Origin: Galbibacter marinus
GTDB taxonomy: Bacteria > Bacteroidota > Bacteroidia > Flavobacteriales > Flavobacteriaceae
Assembly: GCF_000300875.1 (NCBI RefSeq)
Contig: NZ_AMSG01000005.1
Span: 1-64,000, forward strand
Reading direction: 5' to 3'
DNA length: 64,000 bases
This document shows, in pieces, positions 43,535 to 52,719 of this stretch (position 1 is its first letter; each line of letters opens with the position of its first letter). Position numbers and translations under genes: made by a program. The notes beneath the pieces are model-generated. The model worked only from the letters and a program-made list of their open reading frames with translations. It searched no databases and was not told the origin of the DNA.

Positions 43535-46500
43535 ATGAACCTATCCACTATTAGTATAAAGCGCCCTGTGCTTACCATTGTAATGAATATATTTATTATC
43601 CTTTTTGGGATAATAGGATACCTTTTTCTAGGCGTAAGAGAATTTCCATCCATTGATCCTGCTCAAGTATCGGTACGAACCAACTACACTGGTGCAAATG
43701 CCGATATCATAGAATCTCAGATCACAGAACCTTTAGAGAAATCCATTAACTCCATTGATGGAATTAGAAATATAAGCTCTTCAAGTATACAAGGTGCAAG
43801 TAGGATTAATATCGAGTTTGAACTTGGTAAAGACCTCGAGGAGGCCGCAAATGATGTAAGAGATAAAGTATCCCAAGCGGTAAGAAGATTACCAGAGGAT
43901 ATTGATGCTCCTCCTGTGGTATCCAAAGCAGATGCCGACGCTAGGCGTATTATCGCAATGACAATTCAAAGCGACACCAAAAACATTTTAGAACTTTCTG
44001 ATTATGCTGAAAATGTCATTGCTCAGCGTATAGAAACTATCTCTGGTGTTAGTAGTGTCCAAATATGGGGACAAAGACGTTATGCAATGCGCCTTTGGAT
44101 AGACCCCATGAAACTAGCTTCTTATGGCGCTACGGTAGCCGATGTTAAGGCAGCCCTTATTGCACAAAATGTCGAATTACCCTCTGGAAAACTCACAGGT
44201 CAGAACACGGAGTTAACCGTCAAAACCATTGGTAATCTAGACAGTGAAGAAGAATTTAACAACATCATCATTTTGGCGAAAAACGGCACAGTGGTTCGTT
44301 TAAGTGATGTTGGAAAAGCCTCCTTAGAAGGAGAAAATATGGAGACCAAAATGAGTGACTCAGGTCAACCCATGGTAGCCATTGCAATTGTTCCTCAACC
44401 TGGAACTAATTATTTGGATATTGCCGATGAATTCTATCAAGAGTTTGAGCAATTAAAAAAGGATTTACCTCAAGGCTATACTCTAAATGTTGTTATTGAT
44501 GATACTGCCTTTGTCCGTAAAGCAGTAAGTGAGGTTGTTGAAACTTTAATGATTTCCATTGTACTGGTAATCCTGGTCATTTTTATTTTCTTTAGGAACT
44601 GGTCTATGGCACTACGGCCACTTATTGATATCCCTGTTTCACTGATTGCTACTTTCTTTATCATGTGGATGTTGGGCTATTCAATCAACGTACTAACTCT
44701 ATTAGCTATTGTTCTAGCTACGGGACTGGTGGTGGACGATGGAATTGTGGTTACAGAAAACATCTATAAAAAAATAGAGGAAGGACTCAAACCTATCGAT
44801 GCCGCTATTCAAGGAGCAAAAGAAATCTTTTTTGCTGTAATCTCCATTTCGGTTACCTTGGCAGCAGTATTCCTTCCTGTGATTTTCCTAGAAGGATTCG
44901 TAGGACGATTATTTAGAGAATTTGGGGTGGTGATTGCATCTGCGGTCATGGTATCGGCATTTGTTTCCCTCACCCTTACCCCTATGCTCAATGCATATAT
45001 GATCAAAACAGGAAAGCAAAAACATTCTAAGTTTTACTTGGTAACAGAGCGTTATTTCGTAAACATGAATAATAGTTATGCCTCATCTTTGGGGAGTTTC
45101 ATGAAACGAAAATGGCTCAGTTTCCCAATTCTATTTTTATGTCTAATCATGATTGGGTTATTTTACTCCTTGCTAAAGAAAGAAACAGCACCCTACGAAG
45201 ATAGAAGTTATGTCAGTTTGAACGTCACTGCTCCAGAGGGCTCCTCTTATGAGTACATGGATCAGTATATGACTGAAATCACCAACCTTATCAACGATTC
45301 GGTTCCAGAGAAAAAAGTAAGTTTGATTCTTACTTCCCCTAGCTTTGGCACCTCATCAGTAAACAGTGGAAGAGCAAATATTGCCTTAGTTGAACCTGGT
45401 CTTCGAGAACGCTCCCAAGAAGAAATCGCCACTGATTTAAGCAACTGGACTAAGAACTATCACGGAGCTAAGGTAAGTGTTTCGCAAACCCCGACAATTG
45501 CAGTAAACAGAAGAGGTGGCCCACCGATTCAATACATTATACAAGCACCAAATTTTGAAAAATTAGAAGAAAAAATACCTCTTTTTATGAAGGAGGCAGA
45601 AAATCATCCAGTCTTCTCATATGTCGATGTGAATTTAAAATTCGACAAACCTGAACTCTATGTAAGCATCAATAGAGAAAAGGCAGAAAGTGTTGGTGTG
45701 AGCGTAAAAGATGTGGCTGAAACATTACAATTATCCTTAAGCGGACAGCGCTTTGGGTACTTTATTAGAAATGGTAAACAATATCAAGTAATTGGTCAAT
45801 TCGATAAAGCAGATCGACAAACTCCAACGGATCTTACCTCTATTTTTGTCAAGAACAATCAGGGGCAACTTATCCAACTGGACAACTTAGTAACTACCAC
45901 AGAATTTAGTAGTCCACCTCAACTCTTTCACAACAACCGCTATATGTCTGCAACGGTTTCGGCCAACTTGGCAAGCGGACAAAGTATAGGAGATGGGATT
46001 GCAGCAATGAACGAAATTAAAGACAAGGTACTCGATGAATCCTTTACCACAGATTTAGGAGGAGAGTCCAGAGACTTTGTAGAGAGTAGTTCCAATACAC
46101 TCTATGCGTTTTGTTTGGCATTACTACTGATATTTTTAATATTATCGGCACAATTTGAGAGTTTTATCGATCCATTTATAATCATACTAACAGTTCCAAT
46201 GGCTGTAGCTGGAGCACTATTTTCACTTTGGCTATTTGGTCAAAGCTGGAATATATTTAGTCAAATTGGGACAATTATGTTAATTGGACTCGTGACCAAG
46301 AATGGAATTTTAATTGTTGAATTTGCTAATCAACTCAGAGAGGAAGGCATGCCTAAGGAACAAGCCATTCACAAAGCAGCTATTTCACGTTTAAGACCAA
46401 TATTAATGACGAGTTTAACCATTGCTCTTGGTGCAATGCCAATCGCATTATCCCTTGGAGCAGCATCCACTAGTAGAATTGGAATGGGAGTGGTCATCAT

Positions 46501-46606
46501 CGGAGGAACGATGTTCTCTCTGATGCTAACCTTATATATCATCCCTGCCATCTACGCAATGTGGTCTGGTAAAAAGAAAATTAGAACAGCTTATGAAGCT
46601 AGTTAA
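43535..46606 (+). CDS. RND family efflux transporter permease
   Basis: 1023-residue inner membrane pump of the HAE-1/AcrB type with 12 membrane helices in two halves. Visible features: N-terminal SIKRPVLTIVMNIFIILFG, the proton-relay Asp pair in ATGLVVDDGIVVTENI near 399, and GLVTKNGILIVEFANQ near 914. It exports hydrophobic compounds through the adaptor and TolC partner; the substrate is not predictable. tolC overlaps its 3' end by 14 bp. Confidence 0.95.
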   Translation: MNLSTISIKRPVLTIVMNIFIILFGIIGYLFLGVREFPSIDPAQVSVRTNYTGANADIIESQITEPLEKSINSIDGIRNISSSSIQGASRINIEFELGKDLEEAANDVRDKVSQAVRRLPEDIDAPPVVSKADADARRIIAMTIQSDTKNILELSDYAENVIAQRIETISGVSSVQIWGQRRYAMRLWIDPMKLASYGATVADVKAALIAQNVELPSGKLTGQNTELTVKTIGNLDSEEEFNNIIILAKNGTVVRLSDVGKASLEGENMETKMSDSGQPMVAIAIVPQPGTNYLDIADEFYQEFEQLKKDLPQGYTLNVVIDDTAFVRKAVSEVVETLMISIVLVILVIFIFFRNWSMALRPLIDIPVSLIATFFIMWMLGYSINVLTLLAIVLATGLVVDDGIVVTENIYKKIEEGLKPIDAAIQGAKEIFFAVISISVTLAAVFLPVIFLEGFVGRLFREFGVVIASAVMVSAFVSLTLTPMLNAYMIKTGKQKHSKFYLVTERYFVNMNNSYASSLGSFMKRKWLSFPILFLCLIMIGLFYSLLKKETAPYEDRSYVSLNVTAPEGSSYEYMDQYMTEITNLINDSVPEKKVSLILTSPSFGTSSVNSGRANIALVEPGLRERSQEEIATDLSNWTKNYHGAKVSVSQTPTIAVNRRGGPPIQYIIQAPNFEKLEEKIPLFMKEAENHPVFSYVDVNLKFDKPELYVSINREKAESVGVSVKDVAETLQLSLSGQRFGYFIRNGKQYQVIGQFDKADRQTPTDLTSIFVKNNQGQLIQLDNLVTTTEFSSPPQLFHNNRYMSATVSANLASGQSIGDGIAAMNEIKDKVLDESFTTDLGGESRDFVESSSNTLYAFCLALLLIFLILSAQFESFIDPFIIILTVPMAVAGALFSLWLFGQSWNIFSQIGTIMLIGLVTKNGILIVEFANQLREEGMPKEQAIHKAAISRLRPILMTSLTIALGAMPIALSLGAASTSRIGMGVVIIGGTMFSLMLTLYIIPAIYAMWSGKKKIRTAYEAS

Positions 46607-47924
46607 ATTAACCCCTATGTCTAGTTATAAATATATCATAGTACTACTTTTTGGAACCTGTTCAATACTGGGGTATTCCCAGGAAATTCTCTCAGCAGAA
46701 CAGGCTATCTCTCTTGCTCTTGAAAACAATTATGAGATCCGGATGGCTAAGAATGAACTTAGCATCGACAGTCTTAGTCATAGTGCTGGGTTCTCTGGTA
46801 TGCTACCAAGAGTCAATGCCTTTTTAGATGATAACAACAGTATACAAAATTTAGAGCAGACCCGCTCAGACGGCACGGTAAACTCTCAAGACGACGCCAA
46901 AAACAATAGCTTGAATTATGGCCTAGAATTAGGCTGGACACTCTTTGATGGTTTTAAAATGTTTGCTACCCATGAGCGTTTAAAAGAACAGATAAACTTA
47001 GGGAGCAATGAGCTTAAAGAAGCCATTATCAATAATTTAAGTGAAGTACTTATAACCTATTATGATCTGGTACAACAACAGCAACAACTCGCTGCTTTAG
47101 ATAGCACTGTGGTGATTTCAAAACAACGAGTGACTTTAGCTCAAAATAGATTCGACATCGGAAAAGCTTCAAAATTAGAGGTGCTCAATGCAGAAGTTGA
47201 CTTAAACACCGATCAAACATTATTTTTAGAACAAAAGGAATTGTATGCCAACACAAAAGTTGTCTTAAACCGATTACTTGCTAGAGACATCAATGCCAAT
47301 TATACTGTAGCCCCAGAGATCAAAATTGACAGCGGCCTGTTTTTACCAGATCTAGAAGCAATGGCATCAGAGAACAACCCACAGCTTTTAAGCTATATAA
47401 TTCAAAATAAAATAGCTAAATTAAAGTTTAAAGAAATTAGAGCATCCAGATACCCGACTGTTATCGCCACAACTTCTTATAATTTTAGCGAATCAGAATC
47501 GAGCTTGGGCTTTACAACAAATTCATCATCTCATGGATTGCGATATGGGGTTGGTGTAAACCTAAATATCTTTGACGGCTTTAACCAAAATAGAAGTGAA
47601 AAGATAGCAAAACTGAGAATTGACAATAGCAAACTTCTCATCGAACAACAAGAAAAAACGTTACTTGCTCAACTGAGTGTTGCTCATAAGACCTATCTGA
47701 CAAATCTCCAACTCATCGCGCTAGAACACAAGAACGAATCGATGGCTAAAGAGAATTTGGAAATAACTATGGAAAAATATCGCATCGGAATTATTCCCAC
47801 AATTGAATTTAGGACAGCTCAACTTAACTACATTAATGCGCAATTAAGACATAGTAATGCTATATTTAAAGCAAAATTATCAGAGATTTCATTAAAAGCA
47901 CTCTCTGGAATTTTACCCATGTAG
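46593..47924 (+). CDS. TolC family outer membrane efflux protein
   Basis: 443 residues with signal peptide (YKYIIVLLFGTCSILGYSQ). The two internally repeated OEP halves are seen: LSAEQAISLALENNYEIRMAKNEL at the start and the SKLEVLNAEVDLNTDQTLFLEQKE / IPTIEFRTAQLNYINAQLRHSNA helices. The first ATG overlaps the permease by 14 bp; an ATG 8 codons on (MSSYKYI) would leave a 10-nt gap and gives a more usual signal peptide. It ends 10 bp from the convergent GH20-like gene with no terminator seen. Confidence 0.93.
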   Translation: MKLVKLTPMSSYKYIIVLLFGTCSILGYSQEILSAEQAISLALENNYEIRMAKNELSIDSLSHSAGFSGMLPRVNAFLDDNNSIQNLEQTRSDGTVNSQDDAKNNSLNYGLELGWTLFDGFKMFATHERLKEQINLGSNELKEAIINNLSEVLITYYDLVQQQQQLAALDSTVVISKQRVTLAQNRFDIGKASKLEVLNAEVDLNTDQTLFLEQKELYANTKVVLNRLLARDINANYTVAPEIKIDSGLFLPDLEAMASENNPQLLSYIIQNKIAKLKFKEIRASRYPTVIATTSYNFSESESSLGFTTNSSSHGLRYGVGVNLNIFDGFNQNRSEKIAKLRIDNSKLLIEQQEKTLLAQLSVAHKTYLTNLQLIALEHKNESMAKENLEITMEKYRIGIIPTIEFRTAQLNYINAQLRHSNAIFKAKLSEISLKALSGILPM

Positions 47925-47934
47925 GTTCAGCCTG

Positions 47935-48984
47935 TTAGTTAAATAGGGCTTTCATTGTGTTGGCCTCATTGGGTGCTTCAAGATCCTTTTGCGCCCATAA
48001 ATCCATAAAACTCTGTGGGCTTCCCCATACGGTTTGTATCATACCTTGATACCTAGATTTCATAGCATCGGTGGCTGAGGATCTAAAGCTATTCAGAAGT
48101 TCCTTTTGCTTTATGGCAACCTGTGGATTACGCCACGAACAACTTGCTACATCAAAACCTTTGATTGCAAAATAAACCGCTGTCGGATCCGCACGTTCGT
48201 AATGCCAATCACAGATAAACACGTCCTTTGGAATTAAATCTATGGCTTTATGAGTAGAATTCATACTTGCCTCCCACATACCTAATCCAGTTAACTTTCC
48301 ATCTATTAATCGATCACCCCAAATCCAAAGCCTTTTCCCATTAGATGCTAAATGATTCCTAATTTTAGTAACCTCTGCTGCATATAATTCGGCTTTGTCC
48401 ATACCTGAGCATCTTGGGCAGTTATCCTCACCTATGTAAAACACCTCATCCATACCCGCATGAAATGCATCTGCCTTAAAGGCCTCCATGACCTCATCTA
48501 CTAGGGCAAAAACAATTTTATGTAAATCTGGATGCTGTGGACAATAACTCTTACAGTACAAACCATCATCATTGGGCCACTGGTATTGCTCTGGCATTTT
48601 AACCGCGGGAGTTTCGTCAAACTGTGGGTAAACCTCCAACAACTTTCCTATCTCTTCAGCCCAAGATTGATGACCTAAAAGATTAATCTGTGGAACAATA
48701 GTAATGTTATGTTTAGCACAGATTTCTACTAATTTATCCACATGGTCCTGTGATAAAGGATGCTCATCTACAAGCTCTGGATGAGAGGTATACTGAAAAT
48801 TATAATCTACTCGAAGTATAAGGGTATTAATCCCCATCGGACTTAACTCGGCATCAATAAAATCGACGAAGCGATCCACGTGCTCTGGTGAAGGTGCAGC
48901 AATTGCTAGTCCTCGAAGTGGTAACTGCTCTTGCCCATATGAAAAAGACCCTATAAAAAATAAGATGACTAGATAAAATCGCAT
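47935..48984 (-). CDS. GH20-like exported glycoside hydrolase
   Basis: 349 residues with signal peptide (FYLVILFFIGSFSYGQ). A TIM-barrel with the GH20 catalytic Asp-Glu pair in FHAGMDEVFYIG near 179, preceded by PQINLLGHQSW (near 99) and followed by WIWGDRL. GH20 enzymes remove terminal GlcNAc or GalNAc by substrate-assisted catalysis. It is short: the usual GH20b N-terminal domain is missing. Two Cys pairs near the active site (YCKSYCPQHP and NCPRCSG) suggest metal binding or disulfides. The DUF5009 gene is 3 bp upstream on the same strand. Confidence 0.8.
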   Translation of the reverse strand: MRFYLVILFFIGSFSYGQEQLPLRGLAIAAPSPEHVDRFVDFIDAELSPMGINTLILRVDYNFQYTSHPELVDEHPLSQDHVDKLVEICAKHNITIVPQINLLGHQSWAEEIGKLLEVYPQFDETPAVKMPEQYQWPNDDGLYCKSYCPQHPDLHKIVFALVDEVMEAFKADAFHAGMDEVFYIGEDNCPRCSGMDKAELYAAEVTKIRNHLASNGKRLWIWGDRLIDGKLTGLGMWEASMNSTHKAIDLIPKDVFICDWHYERADPTAVYFAIKGFDVASCSWRNPQVAIKQKELLNSFRSSATDAMKSRYQGMIQTVWGSPQSFMDLWAQKDLEAPNEANTMKALFN

Positions 48985-48987
48985 AGT

Positions 48988-50172
48988 CTATAGTTTAAGT
49001 TTAATATGAATTTTTGATAATAAGGTTGCAAAACCTATCATAAGAAATGCCCACACCAGTGAGCCACCAACAGCTAGAATTGCTGATTCAGATTGCTTAT
49101 AAAAAAACACCTGCAACCCCAATCCCCAAACAGTATAGTATATAAAATCTGGTGCTAAATATGTGGTCAAAGAATTTTGTCCTGCTGGTAAAAATATCTT
49201 GGCCCATCCCATTATTTTAAAAACATCCACTATCATATATAACAAGCAGAATAAAAATACACTTATACTATTGCAGTACATCACCCAACTTGGGGTTCCA
49301 AGAAGTTTAGATACAATAAAATACTGGTGTAAAACAAGGCCTAATATAAGGAAAAACAGTCCTACACAAACCAGAACACCCATGAGTTTTGTCGTAGTTG
49401 TGCTGTACTTTTTTAACAACATTCCAACAATTAGTCCACTTAATACAATGGAAGGTATACTACCTGATAGTAGAACACCAATAAATGGCTCCATGGGACT
49501 GAGACCTTCAAGAAAACCAAGCTGAGAGAATATGTTTAAAAGCAAAAATAGCAACCAAACTAAACTTACCCCAACAAAGCTCCCACGAAGAGCTAAAAAA
49601 GTAGCTGCAGCCGCTAAATAACCCCATCCAATAAGACCCAATATCCCCCACCAACTTGTCTGAAGCCATTCTGGGTTCTCAGGCGTACCTGCGGTAAACA
49701 AGGCCACAAGAACAAATAAAGCTACTACGGCTAGAATTTTTAATAGTCTAAATATCTTAGTGTTTTTTGAAGGCTTTGGATAGCGGTTAAAAAGTAAAAA
49801 GATACAACTATAGACCAATAATGCCCATAATTCTGAGGAGATCGTTGTAAGCTCAGGATTTACACGGGAAATATTAACCATCAAAATCCCTATCAGAAGA
49901 AGGCTTAGTGTTCGCATAATGACATGACTCCACAGGCGAAGATTACTCTGTCCCTTATTTTTCCTAGCCTTCATGGCATAGGGTATGGATAACCCAACCA
50001 TAAACAAAAAACCAGGAAACACCCAGTCAGCAAGTCCCATTCCATCTTCCCACTCTTGTGTATGCACCAACCACTTAGGCACTCCAGGAATAAACAAATC
50101 ATTCACGAAAAGCATTAAAAACAGCGTAATGCCTCTCATGATGTCGATGGACATGATTCGGTTGGAATTCAT
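48988..50172 (-). CDS. DUF5009/HGSNAT-like multi-pass membrane protein
   Basis: 394 residues with about 10-11 membrane helices. It begins MSIDIMRGITLFLMLFVNDLFIPG, continues GLADWVFPGFLFMVGLSIPYAMKARK, and has AGQNSLTTYLAPDF near 327; these are the features of DUF5009 and of heparan-alpha-glucosaminide N-acetyltransferase relatives, which transfer acetyl groups to amino sugars across a membrane. Co-location 3 bp upstream of a GH20-like hexosaminidase agrees with amino-sugar handling. The function remains inferred. Confidence 0.8.
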   Translation of the reverse strand: MNSNRIMSIDIMRGITLFLMLFVNDLFIPGVPKWLVHTQEWEDGMGLADWVFPGFLFMVGLSIPYAMKARKNKGQSNLRLWSHVIMRTLSLLLIGILMVNISRVNPELTTISSELWALLVYSCIFLLFNRYPKPSKNTKIFRLLKILAVVALFVLVALFTAGTPENPEWLQTSWWGILGLIGWGYLAAAATFLALRGSFVGVSLVWLLFLLLNIFSQLGFLEGLSPMEPFIGVLLSGSIPSIVLSGLIVGMLLKKYSTTTTKLMGVLVCVGLFFLILGLVLHQYFIVSKLLGTPSWVMYCNSISVFLFCLLYMIVDVFKIMGWAKIFLPAGQNSLTTYLAPDFIYYTVWGLGLQVFFYKQSESAILAVGGSLVWAFLMIGFATLLSKIHIKLKL

Positions 50173-50418
50173 AAGAAAAGTGAATTATCAAAAAACCAAA
50201 TAGTCTTCACCGTGAGTTCTAATTTGTGTGTCTCATCGTGCTGTATTTCCATTTTGTGATGGCCAAATTTTTTTTTATACAGCCTTGAAGTAGAGAAAAA
50301 TTCACTTAAGTAGTTTCGTATCATTTTATACTTTGATGGTTGGTTCGTTAGGTTCTAAAATACAAACAAAACGCAAGTATACAAAATATTGTTAGTCGCT
50401 AGTTACCAATACATTAAC

Positions 50419-52719
50419 TTAGAATGGGTAACCAAATGCAAAATTTAAGATTGGTTTACTTAGATCGAGATCATAATGATCTTGGTAAGGTTTATGAATA
50501 GGCGCCGCTAAATCAAACCGAATTACAAAACCTTGTACATCAACGCGCACACCTGCACCTACCCCTACTCCTAACTCTTTCATAAAACCTGAAGAGATTT
50601 CTCCACCAATAAGCGCTGGATTTTGCTTTAATAGCCATACATTTCCTGCATCAGCAAAAAGTGCTCCTTTTACAAATGACATAATAGGAAAACGGTATTC
50701 TAAATTGGCCTCTAGCCGTATATCTCCTGTTTGGTCAATATAAGAAGCGCTTCCTAATTCCTGATTATCGGCATTAGGCTGATAGGTTCCAGGCCCTAGT
50801 GCACGTATTCTAAAAGCTCGAACACTAAAAGGTCCACCAGAGTAGTACTGTTTAGAGTATGGCATACTAATAGAGTTTCCATAGGCATAGCCAATACCGC
50901 CAAATAATCGAGCTACTAGCGCCTGCTGATCATCAAATCGGTACTGGTATCTAAAATCAATATCAGTTCGGATGTACTGAGCGTATTCCATTCCCAAAAT
51001 ACTTTCGGTGCCGTTCTCATTAGCAGAACCGCTGATTAGACTTAAGGCATTCCCTGCAATCTCAAAATTAGCTGCAAAATATATAGGAGATCGCTTTTGA
51101 AGGTCATTCACCTCGTTATAAACAAAGCTATAGTTCAAACCAGCGATAAATTTCTGTTCAAAACTATTCCTTAAATACGGGTTTTCGGCCAACAATTCTT
51201 CGAAGGCCTCGGAGGTATTGGAAAGACTACTGTAATTAAAGCTAATGGGAATTAGTTCGTGATAAACATACTCATTCGCATTCCAGGTATACCCAAAACC
51301 AGCTAAAAGCGAAATGGAGCGATATAGGTCTTGTCGGTTCAAGTACTCGATTGCTGTAGAAATCTTTGTCTTTGGAACTTCATAATCAAATCCTAAGTCC
51401 AATTTAAGAGGAAATAATATTCGAGGAAATATCAAATCCGTTTTTAACCCTAATTGCAAACTTCGCGCACCTGAATTATCACCTTCACCTCCAATTTGCT
51501 GTTCAAAACCAAAGCGGGCAGTAGTGCTAAAAATCTCACCACCTTTAAACAAATTTCTATTAGTATAAGTTAAAGCAAGAGCAGGCCCCACAAAATTATT
51601 CGACTTAGAATTGGCTTGAAGCTCAGCTCTTAAGGCATGCTTATTTAAGGGAGATAAAAAAATAGAAGCATCCAATAAGGCTACGCTATCCCCCTCTATA
51701 GGTGGCTTGACTTGGTCATAACGAATGGAAGTATACTTATAAACTCCAATTTTAGATAGGCGGTTACTGGTAAATTTAGAGGTTATAGGATTATAATACT
51801 GTCCAGTTTCTAATAAAATAAAAGGAGCGAGGCGCTCTGGCTTAAAGAAATCGCCATGCTGAATATAAGTGATTCCTTTATATTGCACGCTATCTGCTAG
51901 CTGTGATTCTGTGTCAACTGAGTAATTGGCGTGTACCTTTATGGAATTAAGCTTATAGGGCACCTTAGAGGCCAAAGGTGTTTCTTCTTTAAGCTTGAGA
52001 TACAAGTCAAGCTTCTTTCCTTTATATTGATTTGTATCTGCTTCAAAGAGCAGAAAGTCATCATTGAAATTATAGAAGCCTTTGGACTTCATATAAGTGT
52101 CTATACGTTCCCGCTCGTTTTTAAACAAGTCAAGATCGAATCGGTCCCCAGTTGAAATCAGACTATTTGGTAGGGATTGTGCTATATGCTTAAAGACTAA
52201 GGTAGAATCTTGGAGCAAGGAGTAATTTGCAATACGATAAGGTTCATTGATTTGAACAGTGTAATCCACAGAAGCCGTATACTTTTTGATTTCGCTACCA
52301 CTGCCAACAAGATTCCTATAAAAACCTCTATTTTCCAGACGATTATTAATCAGCTCTTCGGTTTTTTGCCTATCGACATCCGACAAATAAACAGGCTCTT
52401 CTCCAATTTTTTTGTTGAAAAATTTATTGATAAAACCTGGATCTTCCCTCTGCGCCCTATAGTAAGACCTCAACCCTAAACGCATGCCTAAAAATTTAGA
52501 ATTTGGAACAGGTCTTAAAAGCTCCTCCAACTCATCTTTAATCGCTCGAGGTAATTCAATAGAGTCACTTTGGGAATTGACCTGAATTTCAGCACCAGTG
52601 TACAAGAGTTCATCCTCTGGGATATAACTTTTAACACTGCAGGAGAAAAGACATCCCGCAAACAGTAGCATTAAGAGTTGCTTATGGCTTTTTATTATGT
52701 TATCTATAACTTGCTTCAT
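50419..52719 (-). CDS. tamL: TamL: BamA/TamA-family outer membrane lipoprotein
   Basis: 766 residues. A lipobox (FAGCLFSC) gives an N-terminal lipid anchor, unusual for Omp85 proteins and diagnostic of Bacteroidota TamL. POTRA-like repeats follow (about 40-320), then an Omp85 barrel with SKQYYSGGPFSVRAFRIRALGPG (conserved (V/I)RG(F/Y)-type turn), and ends with the aromatic strand PILNFAFGYPF. With TamB it inserts or lipid-supplies the outer membrane. Its start overlaps the end of tamB by 20 bp. Confidence 0.9.
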   Translation of the reverse strand: MKQVIDNIIKSHKQLLMLLFAGCLFSCSVKSYIPEDELLYTGAEIQVNSQSDSIELPRAIKDELEELLRPVPNSKFLGMRLGLRSYYRAQREDPGFINKFFNKKIGEEPVYLSDVDRQKTEELINNRLENRGFYRNLVGSGSEIKKYTASVDYTVQINEPYRIANYSLLQDSTLVFKHIAQSLPNSLISTGDRFDLDLFKNERERIDTYMKSKGFYNFNDDFLLFEADTNQYKGKKLDLYLKLKEETPLASKVPYKLNSIKVHANYSVDTESQLADSVQYKGITYIQHGDFFKPERLAPFILLETGQYYNPITSKFTSNRLSKIGVYKYTSIRYDQVKPPIEGDSVALLDASIFLSPLNKHALRAELQANSKSNNFVGPALALTYTNRNLFKGGEIFSTTARFGFEQQIGGEGDNSGARSLQLGLKTDLIFPRILFPLKLDLGFDYEVPKTKISTAIEYLNRQDLYRSISLLAGFGYTWNANEYVYHELIPISFNYSSLSNTSEAFEELLAENPYLRNSFEQKFIAGLNYSFVYNEVNDLQKRSPIYFAANFEIAGNALSLISGSANENGTESILGMEYAQYIRTDIDFRYQYRFDDQQALVARLFGGIGYAYGNSISMPYSKQYYSGGPFSVRAFRIRALGPGTYQPNADNQELGSASYIDQTGDIRLEANLEYRFPIMSFVKGALFADAGNVWLLKQNPALIGGEISSGFMKELGVGVGAGVRVDVQGFVIRFDLAAPIHKPYQDHYDLDLSKPILNFAFGYPF

